Below are positions 1-8,500 of a stretch of DNA of 53,417 nucleotides, one piece after another. The notes under the pieces were generated by a model, which saw only the letters and a program-made list of their open reading frames with translations, did no database searches and was not told the origin of the DNA. A program made the position numbers and the translations under genes. Origin of the DNA: Planctomycetota bacterium. Lineage in GTDB: Bacteria; Planctomycetota; Planctomycetia; Planctomycetales; Planctomycetaceae. Position 1 is the stretch's first letter; each line of letters starts with the position of its first letter. The stretch covers positions 1 to 53,417 of the forward strand of contig JAQBVJ010000041.1 of the NCBI GenBank assembly GCA_027623235.1, in the 5' to 3' direction.

Positions 1-113
1 AGCCTGTGCTCCGAAAGCTGCTTCGTGTGCAGCTCCATGTGCACCAGCCTGTGCTCCGAAAGCTGCTTCTTGTGCAGCTCCATGTGCACCGGCCTGTGCT
101 CCGAAAGCTGCCT
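1..113 (+). repeat. 45-bp tandem repeat inside the Cys-rich gene
   Basis: Copies start at 1, 46 and 91; the third is partial. The first two differ mainly at one base (gtgtgc versus ttgtgc). Each 45-bp unit is itself built from three 15-bp steps, and 15-bp periodicity continues to about 255 as CCTGCCGAAGCTGAG-like units. The repeat keeps all frames open, so copy-number change would add or remove whole 15-residue blocks. Confidence 0.85.
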
Positions 114-295
114 GCTGCCAGTCACGTTCGACAGGTTGCTGCGAGAAGAAGTGCCTGAGCCTTCCAAAGCTCTGCCTTCCGAAACTTCACATGCCGAAGT
201 TTTGCCTGCCAAAGCTGAACCTGCCGAAGCTGAGTCTGCCGAAGTTCGGCGGACACTGCTGCAACACCTGCAACAGCTGCGGCCACTCTCACTAA
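2..295 (+). CDS. Cys/Pro/Ala-rich repeat protein, C-terminal part (5' end outside window)
   Basis: Read from base 2, the frame is open from the window edge to TAA at 293-295 (97 residues, 18 of them Cys). It holds two and a half copies of a 15-residue unit of the type ACAPKAASCAAPCAP, encoded by 45-bp direct repeats. Next comes a run of five-residue LPKLx steps with occasional Cys, and the tail ends CCNTCNSCGHSH. Cys- and Pro-rich repeat proteins of this look occur in planctomycetes, where they are assumed to be exported or wall-associated; the role here is unknown. Frame 1 is also open to 345, but its translation lacks the regular Cys/Pro/Lys pattern. A strong terminator follows at 464-503 on the same strand, which supports plus-strand transcription. 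No signal peptide can be judged because the start is missing. Confidence 0.68.
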   Translation, partial: ACAPKAASCAAPCAPACAPKAASCAAPCAPACAPKAACCQSRSTGCCEKKCLSLPKLCLPKLHMPKFCLPKLNLPKLSLPKFGGHCCNTCNSCGHSH

Positions 296-396
296 TCGAT
301 GACGACGTCAGCCCTCGCTCTTCCCCTGAGCGGGTGCTGATCTGATACCTGGCTGGGCAGCGTTCCCGTCACTGAGAACTCTGCCGCGTTCTGACA

Positions 397-438
397 ACTC
401 TCGAGGTACCGGTGAGCGGAGTCTCATCGCTCGAGAGT
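397..438. repeat. Short inverted repeat upstream of terminator
   Basis: ACTCTCGAG (397-405) is complementary to CTCGAGAGT (430-438), with 24 bases between. It sits between the Cys-rich gene and the terminator and may form a second 3'-UTR hairpin. Confidence 0.45.
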
Positions 439-463
439 CGTTGGAGCTCTCAGCTCATCAACG

Positions 464-503
464 AAACGAGGCGACTGGCAATGGCCCGTCGCCTCGTTTT
501 TTT
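464..503 (+). terminator. Rho-independent terminator of the Cys-rich gene
   Basis: A 12-bp perfect stem, AAACGAGGCGAC (464-475) with GTCGCCTCGTTT (488-499), has a 12-base loop and a T tract at 497-503. It lies about 170 bases past the TAA at 293-295, and the T tract fits plus-strand transcription. The convergent minus gene ends at 602. Confidence 0.88.
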
Positions 504-601
504 ATGCGCGCAACAGCGACTGACTGTGAGATTGCGCGTTGCGCGGAGGTGACAACCACGGAAGTCCGCGCAAACGTCAACTTGGCTCGCCTGCGGAAGC
601 G

Positions 602-1399
602 TCAGATCACGCCACCACGTGTGGTAAACGGCGCCGGCTGGGTGAGGGCATCTCTGACATGCTGGAATTTCCTGTCCGAGTCGGACCATTCCATCCCGTC
701 GATCCGAAACAGCTGGAGATACGGTACCCACTTATCGATGATCACGGTGCGGCCCCCCGAGACGGCGTCGAGAGCCTCACGAACATCTTTGAACCGCACA
801 CCTTTCTCGATCTGGATGTCCGCCCGCATTCGCCGGGCCTTTTCGCTTCCGGGTTCGCCGATGAGTTTTCGGATTGCCTGGTTGAGCTGATCCACCGTCA
901 AACTGTTTTGCGGACTGAACTTTGAGTCGTTGAGATACAAACCGGCCGTCCCGGGCCCGTCGTTGCGGACGGTGACGGTGACGCTGAGGTCCTCTGTGCT
1001 CAGACCCGGCTGGTGGATCACAACCTGCTCACCAGGGAGCGGTGACTCTGAAAACCTGGTGACGACGCAGATCTTCGGCTCGTGTTTCGCACCGAACGCC
1101 AGCATCAAACCGCCTTGTGCGTCTTCCCAAAGGATCTCATCGTCAACCCGAATCTGAATCCAGGGGGTCCCGGAACTGCTTCGGCTGACCAGAGCGGACT
1201 GAAACCGGGCTTCGATCAAATCGCTCTGCGGGCTGTTGAGCGAAATGCGGTCGCCGTCAATCTCGACCGCCGTCAATTCCCCATCGGCTCTCGCTATCAG
1301 GTGCAGCGAAACATAGGCCGGCCCGCGCTGGACGAGTACGAGCCCGGCGAGCGCAACTCCCAGACCAAGTAGTTTCAGCAACGTCCAGTATTTCTGCAT
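602..1399 (-). CDS. Membrane-anchored protein with ExbD-like periplasmic domain (hypothetical)
   Basis: 265 residues from the ATG at 1399; the frame continues upstream but contains no signal-like sequence there. Residues about 6-25 form one hydrophobic segment ([17 protein letters not shown]), then the chain leaves the membrane. The last third contains GLYLNDSKF, then an amphipathic helix ([15 protein letters not shown]) and [20 protein letters not shown]. This resembles the periplasmic fold of ExbD/TolR, in which an Asp is followed by a strand and helix near the C-terminus. No ExbB/TolQ partner is visible. It points away from guaA across a 267-base divergent gap. The ExbD assignment is by eye and moderate; otherwise it is a planctomycete hypothetical protein. 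Confidence 0.6.
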   Translation of the reverse strand: MQKYWTLLKLLGLGVALAGLVLVQRGPAYVSLHLIARADGELTAVEIDGDRISLNSPQSDLIEARFQSALVSRSSSGTPWIQIRVDDEILWEDAQGGLMLAFGAKHEPKICVVTRFSESPLPGEQVVIHQPGLSTEDLSVTVTVRNDGPGTAGLYLNDSKFSPQNSLTVDQLNQAIRKLIGEPGSEKARRMRADIQIEKGVRFKDVREALDAVSGGRTVIIDKWVPYLQLFRIDGMEWSDSDRKFQHVRDALTQPAPFTTRGGVI

Positions 1400-1542
1400 G
1401 AATCGTGCCCGGTTGTCTCTCAGAAGTCGCGAGGAACAGAAGCGGCCATTGTGAACGCTCGCCCGAGACAATGCAGCCTGCTTTCTCGTTTGTTTCCCCC
1501 TGCGACCGCCGATAGCATCTGCGGTTTGGTTTCGACCTTTTG

Positions 1543-1568
1543 CCCCCGACAATCGTCGGGGGTCTTTT
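1543..1568 (+). terminator. Hairpin plus T-rich tail in the guaA leader (possible attenuator)
   Basis: CCCCCGAC (1543-1550) pairs with GTCGGGGG (1555-1562) over a 4-base loop AATC and is followed by TCTTTTCATT. On the plus strand this is a classical intrinsic-terminator shape lying 99 bases before the guaA ATG. On the minus strand no T tract follows. Either it ends an unannotated short transcript starting in 1400-1540, or it is an attenuator in the guaA 5' leader. Confidence 0.6.
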
Positions 1569-1590
1569 CATTGTCATATCCCATTTCGTG

Positions 1591-1653
1591 GAGCCGGATT
1601 CGCTTCGCTCTTCCCTCGCAGGTCCTGCGGCACGCGACAAAATCATCCGGCTC
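1591..1653 (+). promoter_or_regulatory. Second inverted repeat just before the guaA start
   Basis: GAGCCGGAT (1591-1599) is the exact complement of ATCCGGCTC (1645-1653). Between them a small hairpin CGCAGG-T-CCTGCG lies at 1617-1629. The outer stem ends one base before the AGGA at 1654-1657 that serves as ribosome binding site for guaA. Together with the hairpin at 1543-1562 this gives a structured leader; no known purine-riboswitch core is recognisable. Confidence 0.4.
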
Positions 1654-1666
1654 AGGATTCTTCCTA

Positions 1667-3271
1667 ATGACAACTCCGTCCAGCAAGGCGACCGGCCTGG
1701 CAACTGCCTATCGTGGCGATATTGAATCCGCGCAGAGCGAGCGGATTCTCGTGCTCGATTTTGGTGGCCAGACGGCTCAACTGATCGCCCGCCGCGTTCG
1801 CGAGCAGAACGTCTTCTGCCAGATGGTCCGGCACGATCTGACGGCCGAGCGGATTCGCGAGCTCAATCCCAGAGGCATCATTCTTTCCGGCGGTCCGGCG
1901 AGCGTTTACGACGAGGCATCGCCGCTTCCGGACGAAGGGATCTTCAAACTCGGCATTCCAATTCTGGGGATCTGTTACGGGCTGCACGTCGCCTGCCGCG
2001 CTCTGGGTAGCAGCGTCGTCCCGGGCAAGTCGCGTGAGTTCGGCCTTGCCAGCTGCAACGTGGACGAAACCGACCCGCTGTTTGAGGGAATCGAAGATGA
2101 GACCCGCGTCTGGATGAGTCACGGCGACCAGGTCGAGGATCTCAGCGATAACTTCAATTCGATCGGCAAAACGCCGACGTGTCTCAACGCGGCCGTCCGA
2201 CACAAGACGCAGCCGATCTGGGGATTGCAGTTTCATCCCGAGGTGACTCACACGGAACTTGGCGGACGGATGCTCGCCAATTTCGTTCTGGGCATTTGCG
2301 GCTGCGAAGGCTCGTGGAAAATTGAGTCGCTGATCGATGCGGAAATCGCCGCGATCCGCGAACGCGTCGGCGATTCTCGCGTCATCTGCGGTCTGTCCGG
2401 CGGCGTCGATTCCTCGGTCGTCGCGGCCCTCCTTTACAAGGCGATCGGTCCGCAGCTGTCGTGCATTTTCGTGAACAACGGCCTGCTGCGAAAAGGCGAG
2501 GCCGAAGAAGTCGCCGTCAACTTTGGCGAGCACTTCAAGACGGACCTGCACGTGGCCGACGCCAGCGAGCTGTTTCTCAACGAGCTGGCCGGAGTTTCTG
2601 ATCCGCAGCAGAAACGAAAAATCATCGGCCGTCTTTTCATCGAGGTCTTCCAGAAAGAAGCCGAATCGATCGAGGATGCTCACTTCCTCGCACAGGGCAC
2701 GCTCTACCCGGACGTCATCGAATCCGGGGCGAACCCCGACGGCCCGGCCGCGACGATCAAAGCTCATCACAACGTCGGTGGACTGCCGGAAAAACTCGGC
2801 TTCGAGCTGATCGAGCCACTGCGGGATTTCTTCAAAGACGAGGTCCGTCAAATGGGCCTGGCCCTCGGTCTGCCCGAGCACCTCATCTGGCGTCACCCGT
2901 TCCCCGGACCGGGACTCGCCGTGCGATGCCTGGGGAGCGTCGCGGAAGACAGACTCGTGGTCCTTCGCGAAGCGGACGCCATTCTCATTGATGAACTCAA
3001 CCGGGCTGGCCTGTACCGCGAAATTCAGCAGGCCTTCGTCGTGCTGCTTCCGGTTCAGTCCGTCGGTGTGATGGGCGACGCAAGGACCTACGAAAACACC
3101 GCCGTCGTCCGCTGCGTGACCACCAGCGATTTCATGACCGCCGACTGGTTCCGCATGCCGCACGACGTGATGCAGAGAATCTCGACGAGAATCACAAACA
3201 GCGTGCGAGGCATTAACCGGGTCGTCTACGACGTCAGCTCAAAACCGCCGAGCACGATCGAGTGGGAGTAG
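1667..3271 (+). CDS. guaA: GMP synthase (glutamine-hydrolysing)
   Basis: Converts XMP to GMP using ATP and glutamine, in the cytosol. 534 residues from the ATG at 1667; AGGA at 1654-1657 is well spaced. The class I glutamine amidotransferase domain (about 26-215) has the nucleophile Cys103 in GICYGLH and His190/Glu192 in LQFHPE. The ATP-pyrophosphatase domain has the P-loop SGGVDS at 244-249, and the C-terminal dimerisation domain ends [18 protein letters not shown], as in the family. The sequence after Cys is GLH rather than the common GMQ. About 20 extra residues precede the amidotransferase domain. Translation further upstream is also open but crosses the leader hairpins and is unlikely to be coding. 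Confidence 0.97.
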   Translation: MTTPSSKATGLATAYRGDIESAQSERILVLDFGGQTAQLIARRVREQNVFCQMVRHDLTAERIRELNPRGIILSGGPASVYDEASPLPDEGIFKLGIPILGICYGLHVACRALGSSVVPGKSREFGLASCNVDETDPLFEGIEDETRVWMSHGDQVEDLSDNFNSIGKTPTCLNAAVRHKTQPIWGLQFHPEVTHTELGGRMLANFVLGICGCEGSWKIESLIDAEIAAIRERVGDSRVICGLSGGVDSSVVAALLYKAIGPQLSCIFVNNGLLRKGEAEEVAVNFGEHFKTDLHVADASELFLNELAGVSDPQQKRKIIGRLFIEVFQKEAESIEDAHFLAQGTLYPDVIESGANPDGPAATIKAHHNVGGLPEKLGFELIEPLRDFFKDEVRQMGLALGLPEHLIWRHPFPGPGLAVRCLGSVAEDRLVVLREADAILIDELNRAGLYREIQQAFVVLLPVQSVGVMGDARTYENTAVVRCVTTSDFMTADWFRMPHDVMQRISTRITNSVRGINRVVYDVSSKPPSTIEWE

Positions 3272-3274
3272 TCC

Positions 3275-3389
3275 CCGTAGGACGGGCGCCCACGTCCGTC
3301 CGTCCCGTTTTTCGAGAGTCGTCCTCAGTCCGGGGACCTCACTGTCATCGTCGGAAGGGCTCTGACGGACGTGGGCGTCCGTCCTACGG
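3275..3389. repeat. Intergenic inverted repeat element, family A
   Basis: The left arm 3275-3300 and right arm 3364-3389 are 26-bp inverted copies with one mismatch (core GTAGGACGGGCGCCCACG). The 63-base middle shows no ORF. It fills the gap between guaA and the oxidoreductase gene and could act as a terminator or a small non-autonomous element. Confidence 0.85.
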
Positions 3390-3423
3390 AGCAGGATCGA
3401 AGCGGTCTTGATGGAGTAACGCC

Positions 3424-4554
3424 ATGTCGCAGTTCGGCCTCCTCCTGGTCACTGGAAATCAGACTCACCAGGAAAACTACGCGCGAGCTTTTGCCGCCGA
3501 CCCGCGCTGCCGCCTGGTCGGCCTCACCGATGAGCCGACCGACGAACGCCGAGCCGCGCTCAACCGAAAGCTGGCCGAGGAACTCGACATTCCGTTTCTC
3601 GAAAACTTTTCGGAAGCGGTGCGGCGAGAGGATGTTGACTTCGTTTCGATCTGCTCTGAACCGGAACGCCGGCTGAGGCTGACGCTCGAATGTGTCGAAG
3701 CGGGCAAGCACATTTACTTCGACAAAGATCCCGCGCCGACTGTCGCCGCGGCCCGGCAGATCGCCGAAGCGGTTTCGAAGCGCGGTCTGCTCAGCCAGGC
3801 CTTCAGTCTGGTTCGAGTTCCCGCAGCCGCGCAGGCGAAAGCGGCGTTCGAATCCGGCGAACTGGGAGACCTCATCGGCCTGCACTGTGACATCACGTTT
3901 GCCAAGGGCCTTGCCGGAACAGCGACGCTCGGCCCGCGTGAAGAGAAGCCGCACCCGACACAGTTTTCGTTCTTCGACTCGAAGCGGGAATTCCTTTGCG
4001 TTGGCTATTACGCCGTCGCGTTTTTTCAGTGGCTCACCGGACAGCGATTCGCGACGGTTGACGCGACGACCAGCAACTACTTTTTCACCGAGCATCAGAA
4101 AAACGACGTCGAAGATTTTTCGTGTGCGATGCTCGGCCTGGAGAACGGCGTCGAGGCAACGATCACGGCCGGCCGCTGCGGCTGGAAGAGCCACCCGACG
4201 CACGGCATTCACGATATCCGTTTAATCGGAACGAAAGGCAGCCTCACGCTGGACGCGTACGCCCCGCGGCTGGTGACGTTTTGCGATGCCGAGCCGTGGT
4301 CGCCTCCGGCTGAGCCTCACCCCGAAGACCCGATGGGCTTCTGGTCGAGCACGACAAAGGCGAGCGGCGTCGCACCGAAAACCGACTGGCAGCCGATCCA
4401 GGACGCCGCAAAGTCGGACGCCGCGTGTTTTCTCGACTGCCTGGAAAGTGGCAAACAAAGCGACATGTCGGTCGTGCTGGCGGCTCACAGCGTCGAAGTC
4501 GTCCACGCCGTTTACGAGTCGGCGTCAACCGGCGAAACTGTGCAGCTGGCGTAG
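3424..4554 (+). CDS. Gfo/Idh/MocA-family NAD(P)-dependent oxidoreductase
   Basis: 376 residues. The N-terminal Rossmann half (1-120) starts GLLLVTGNQTHQENYARAF and lacks the usual GxGxxG, so nucleotide binding may be altered. The family EKP motif appears as DKDP at 100-103 (Lys101 retained). The C-terminal alpha/beta half contains QWLTGQ and the GTKGSLTLDAYAP strand typical of these enzymes. No Tat or Sec signal, so it is probably cytosolic, unlike many planctomycete members. The substrate is unknown; relatives oxidise or epimerise sugars and cyclitols. The start is supported by GGAG at 3412-3415. Its TAG stop lies inside the following repeat. Confidence 0.85.
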   Translation: MSQFGLLLVTGNQTHQENYARAFAADPRCRLVGLTDEPTDERRAALNRKLAEELDIPFLENFSEAVRREDVDFVSICSEPERRLRLTLECVEAGKHIYFDKDPAPTVAAARQIAEAVSKRGLLSQAFSLVRVPAAAQAKAAFESGELGDLIGLHCDITFAKGLAGTATLGPREEKPHPTQFSFFDSKREFLCVGYYAVAFFQWLTGQRFATVDATTSNYFFTEHQKNDVEDFSCAMLGLENGVEATITAGRCGWKSHPTHGIHDIRLIGTKGSLTLDAYAPRLVTFCDAEPWSPPAEPHPEDPMGFWSSTTKASGVAPKTDWQPIQDAAKSDAACFLDCLESGKQSDMSVVLAAHSVEVVHAVYESASTGETVQLA

Positions 4555-4636
4555 GTCAGGCTCTGCTTGACGAAGTATTCTCAATCAGGTTCGGCAAACC
4601 AGACGCATCCGATTTCGTCAGGCGAAGCCTGGCCGG
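4551..4636. repeat. Intergenic inverted repeat, family B (degenerate copy)
   Basis: The left arm begins GTAGGTCAGGCTCTGCTTGA at 4551 and supplies the TAG stop (4552-4554) of the oxidoreductase. The right arm 4611-4636 (ATTTCGTCAGGCGAAGCCTGG...) is an imperfect inverted copy ending 18 bases before slyX. Other copies in the window lie at 12917-13097, 36223-36248 and 38598-38693. Confidence 0.75.
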
Positions 4637-4654
4637 CATTCAGACCGCAGATTC

Positions 4655-4879
4655 ATGACCGATTCCGAACAACACCCTCGCAACGAACTCATCGCCGTCC
4701 AGGAAACCCTCATGCACCAGCAAAGGGACCTGCAGCAGATGCACGAAGTCCTGCTTGCTCAGCAGAACGAGATCGAGGGACTGCGGAAAGAACTGGCGCA
4801 GCTTCGCGGCGACGTTCAGACGCAACTCGGTGAAGATCGGTTGCCGAGCCCGGACGACGAAAAGCCGCCTCATTACTGA
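4655..4879 (+). CDS. slyX: SlyX family protein
   Basis: 74 residues, almost entirely heptad-rich helix (IAVQETLMHQQRDLQQMHEV...) expected to form a coiled coil, ending in the SlyX signature PPHY. SlyX proteins are small soluble coiled-coil proteins found in many bacteria, and their molecular role is still unclear. It is converging with the SelW-like gene, with the family D palindrome between the two stops. Confidence 0.88.
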   Translation: MTDSEQHPRNELIAVQETLMHQQRDLQQMHEVLLAQQNEIEGLRKELAQLRGDVQTQLGEDRLPSPDDEKPPHY

Positions 4880-4912
4880 GCCTCGGTCGCCGGAAATCTG
4901 GTCGAGCAGGAA

Positions 4913-4993
4913 CGGGAGGGCGAGGCTCCTGCCGAGCCGCTGAGAGATGACGCCCGGTGGTCCTTGCGGCTCAGCAGGAGCTTCGCCCTCCCG
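4913..4993. repeat. Intergenic inverted repeat, family D
   Basis: The arms at 4913-4940 and 4966-4993 are 28-bp inverted copies with two mismatches (core GAGGGCGAGGCTCCTGC). It sits exactly between the convergent slyX and SelW-like genes, where a long hairpin could end transcription from both sides. A single arm of the same family is at 18468-18495. Confidence 0.85.
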
Positions 4994-5006
4994 GCTCATT
5001 TTCAAG

Positions 5007-5228
5007 TCACACGCTTTTCAGTTGTGAAATCACCTCGTCGTGTTCGGGAAAAACTCCGGTGTCGTGTTTCGAGTAGATCTTTTTTCCATCGGCGATGACA
5101 TCAAAGATGCCTCCGCCGCCTTTGATCAGCTCGCACTCGATTCCGGTTGCTGCCCGCACTGCATCCGCCAGACCGACGGCTTTGGGCGTGTAGTCTCATT
5201 GGACGCAGTACGTGATGGAAACGTGCAT
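5007..5228 (-). CDS. SelW-like (Rdx family) protein, probable selenoprotein with in-frame TGA
   Basis: Read with TGA as selenocysteine, the ATG at 5228 to the final TGA at 5007-5009 encodes 73 residues. The start is ITYCVQU, with Sec at position 11 (codon 5196-5198) in the CxxU/CxxC redox motif. After it come DYTPKAVGLADAV, then GGGGIFDVIADGKKIYSKHD and GVFPEHDEVI. These fit the Rdx/SelW/SelT/SelH thioredoxin-like fold along the whole length and at normal family size. An AAGGAG box sits 6 bases before the ATG. Downstream of TGA a short GCC/GGC hairpin (about 5180-5167) exposes GGTC in its loop, 21 bases after the TGA, as in bacterial SECIS elements. Such proteins act as small cytosolic thiol/selenol oxidoreductases. 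The alternative is a nonsense mutation of a Cys codon. Confidence 0.8.
5160..5198 (-). promoter_or_regulatory. Candidate bacterial SECIS element
   Basis: It starts at the in-frame TGA (5198-5196, minus strand). GCC at 5180-5178 can pair with GGC at 5169-5167, leaving an apical loop GTCGGTCT; an alternative pairing CGCC/GGCG extends outward. The loop GGTC resembles the SelB-contacting loop of the E. coli fdhF element. The stem is short, so this is a candidate only. Confidence 0.5.
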
Positions 5229-5374
5229 GGGGGTCTCCTTGTTGAGGTTTCGTGAAGATGCCAACGCCGGAGGTTGTCCCATCGTCGCGGCGAGGTCAAC
5301 GTTGAGTCGCTGGTGCGGACCTGTGAGGCGACTTAGATTGAGCACGCTGCAGCGACGTGAGTCGGACAGCGCAC

Positions 5375-5455
5375 AGGTAACTCGACGCGTGAGTGAGGGC
5401 GAATGAGTTGCGAGGACGACTCGACGTTCGCCCGCGCTCACGCGTCGGGTTACCT
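5375..5455. repeat. Intergenic inverted repeat, family E
   Basis: Arms 5375-5403 and 5427-5455 are 29-bp inverted copies with three mismatches (core GACGCGTGAGTGAGGGC). It occupies the divergent gap between the SelW-like gene and the PQQ dehydrogenase, ending 55 bases before the latter's ATG. Confidence 0.85.
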
Positions 5456-5509
5456 GCGAGGTGATTCGCTCCACGTTGGCCGGAGGGTCATCGTACAGAA
5501 AGGACGACC

Positions 5510-8500
5510 ATGCAACGCTCGCTCTGCTTTCTCGTCGGAATCTCTCTTGCCGTTTCGACCGTCGTGACGGCTCAGGCTCAACAGACGGAAAGCGCAAAGC
5601 CGTACGGCATCGCGAAGCGAGTTCCCTGGACGACTTCGAAAATGATCGGCTCGCCCGAGCCGCCGGTACCGTACCTTGTCGAGCGGGTGTTTCCGAAACT
5701 GCAGTTTAAGAACCCCGTCGAGATGGTCGCCGTGCCGGGCACGGATCAGCTGGCGATCCTGGAGCTGGACGGCAAGCTGCAGGTCTTTCGGAATGCGACG
5801 GGTTCCGAGTCGCTGCACGTCGCGGCGGATGTGAAAACGATCGAGGGAGTCACACGGGCTTACGGCGTCGCGTTTCATCCGGACTTTGAAAAGAACAGAG
5901 AAGTCTTCCTCTGCTTTATTACGGCGGCCGGCCTCGAAGACGGCTCGCGCGTTTCGAGGTTTCGTGCGACGAGCGTGGACCCGCTCACGATCGACCTGAC
6001 GGAGGAAGAGGTCGTCGTCACCTGGCCGGCCGGCGGGCATAACGGCGGTTCGATCCAGTTCGGGCCTCACGACGGGATGCTTTACATCTCGACCGGCGAC
6101 AGCGGACCGGCGTTTCCGCCCGATCCGAAAATGACCGGACAGGACGTCGGTGATCTGCTGGCCTCGGTGTTGAGGATCAACGTCGATGAGCCCGCCGGCG
6201 AACTCGCTTACTCGATTCCGAAAGACAATCCGTTTGTCGGACTGAAGGGAGCTCGCGGCGAGGTCTGGTCCTACGGGCACCGCAATCCGTGGCGGATGAG
6301 CTTCGACGCGAAGACGAACGATCTGTGGGTCGGCGATGTTGGCTGGGAATTGTGGGAGATGATTTACCGAGTGAAGCCCGGCGACAATTACGGCTGGAGC
6401 ATCATCGAGCACACGCAGGCTGTGCACCCGGAACGACCGCACGGGCCGACGCCGGTTGTTCCGCCCGCCGTCGCGCACTCGCACACCGAGTCGCGATCGA
6501 TCACTGGCGGCTACGTTTACCGCGGCGAGCGATTGAAGGGGCTCGCCGGAACCTACGTCTACGGCGACTACGTGACCGGCAAACTGTGGGGTGTCACGGT
6601 CAAGGATGAAAAAGTCAGCCCGCCGCGCGAGATCGCGAACTCGTCGATCCAGGTCATCTGCTTCGGCGTCGATCATCAGAACGAGCTCTACGTCGTTGGC
6701 TATGACGGCACGCTCAACCGGCTTGTCTCGAACCCGGAACCGGACACCAGCCGGCAGTTTCCGAAGCGGCTCAGTGCGAGCGGCCTGCTGGCTTCCGCCG
6801 CCGATCACACGCTCGCCGCGGGCGTGATTCCGTACTCGATTAACGCTCAACCGTGGGCAGACGGCACGCTGGCTTCGCGGTTCATCGCTTTGCCTGGCGA
6901 GTCCACCGTTGGCGTCCACACGGAAAACAACGTTCAGAAAGGTGACCTGCGAGGAGAATGGAACTACCCCGACGGAACGGTCATCGGCAAAACGATCTCG
7001 ATCGACCTCGATGCGGGCGAGCCGGAAAAACTGGTGCGGCTGGAGACTCAGATTCTGCATCGCGATTCCGGAAGCTGGCGGAGCTATTCCTACACCTGGA
7101 ACGAGGATCAGACGGACGCGACGCTGGCAGGTGTCCCCGGTTTTGACAAAACGCTGTCCATCGCCGACGCCGATGCACCGGGCGGGATTCGTCAACAGAC
7201 CTGGCACTTTGCCGGCCGGACCGAGTGTCTGCTGTGCCACACGACGCGCGGCGGTTCGGTTTATGGATTCAACATCGGGCAGCTCAATCGCGACTTTGAT
7301 TACGGCTCGGCGAGCGACAATCAGCTCCGCACGCTGGCTCACATTGGCATTTTCAAAGAACCGCTCGCGACCGGCGCGAAGCCGACTGAGGCCCCGCTGG
7401 ACCAACTCGCAAAAACGACCGACCCGTCGGACTTCGGCGCCGAGCTGCAGTCCCGGGCGAAGTCGTACCTCCACGTCAACTGTGCTCACTGCCATCGTCG
7501 AGGCGGCGGCGGGACGGCGGCGATCGAAGTGCCGTTGGAGATCAAGCTGGAAAAATCCAATCTGGTTTCGCGTCCGACTCAGGGCACGTTCGGTCTGGCG
7601 GACTCGTGGGTTGTTGCTCCGGGCGATCCCTACTCGTCGACTCTTTACTACCGCATGGCGAAAGTTGGCCGAGGCCGCATGCCGCACTTCGGGTCGCAGG
7701 TCGTTGACGAGGGCGGAATCCGGCTCATCCATGACTGGATCAAGCAGCTCTCTGCCGATCCCGCCGGGCCGGACATTCGCGAGGCGACTCCGGAAGAAGC
7801 GGCTGCCGCTCGGAAACTGAAAACGGCGAATGAGTCCTCGCTGCTGCTGCTCACCGGAGGCCTGGGTGTGAAGAGCTCGCTGCAGGACGCGGCGATTGAC
7901 CGGCTCCTGTCGTCGACTCAGGGAGCTCTCATGCTGTCGAGTTTTCTGCGAGGCTTCGGTCGTGACCTTTCGGCGGCGATCCAGAAAAACGCGATCGCCC
8001 GCGGAGTCGCTCATTCCGACCCGCAGGTCCGAGACCTCTTTGAGCCATTCATCCCCGAAGAAAAACGAGTCCGACGGCTCGGCAATACGATCAACGCGGA
8101 GGAGATCCTCGTCCTGCGAGGCGATGCCGATCGGGGCCGCGAGTTCTACCTGAAAGCTCCCGGTGTCCAGTGCCGCAACTGCCACCAGACGGGCTCGGAA
8201 GGCAAAGAGCTCGGCCCGAAGTTCGACGGCATCGGCAAACGACTCAGCCGGGCGGAAATCCTCGTCAACATCCTCGAACCGTCCAGAAAGGTCGAAGAGA
8301 AATACCGCACCTGGCTCGTCGAGACTGACGCCGGCAAGGTTTATTCCGGGTTGCTTGCCTTGAAGACAGACAAAGAGGTGCGTCTGCGAGACGCGACCGG
8401 CAAGGAAATCGTCATCCCCGCAGGCGAGGTGGACCTGCTGCTCGAACAGCGAAAGTCGATCATGCCGGAGCTCCAGCTGAAAGACATGACGGCCCAGGAA

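Noticed and set aside
25..345. Frame 1 open reading frame with SLCSESC repeats
   Set aside because: It is a shadow of the frame-2 Cys/Pro/Ala gene. Its start is an internal GTG, and its tail lacks the regular Cys/Pro/Lys pattern.
1451..1660. Purine riboswitch before guaA
   Set aside because: The conserved core bases of the purine riboswitch were not found; only the hairpins are supported.
1451..1666. N-terminal extension of guaA by 72 residues
   Set aside because: The extension crosses two stable hairpins and is unlike any GuaA; the ATG at 1667 has a suitable AGGA.
1664..3163. 499-codon minus-strand ORF opposite guaA
   Set aside because: Antisense shadow in a GC-rich gene; no recognisable domain, whereas guaA is certain.
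5196..5597. Minus-strand ORF ending at the SelW TGA
   Set aside because: Only its last ten codons are real: they are the start of the SelW-like gene. The upstream part crosses a palindromic repeat.
5450..8185. 911-codon minus-strand ORF opposite the PQQ dehydrogenase
   Set aside because: Arg-rich shadow with no domain; the plus-strand gene has a signal peptide and three heme motifs.
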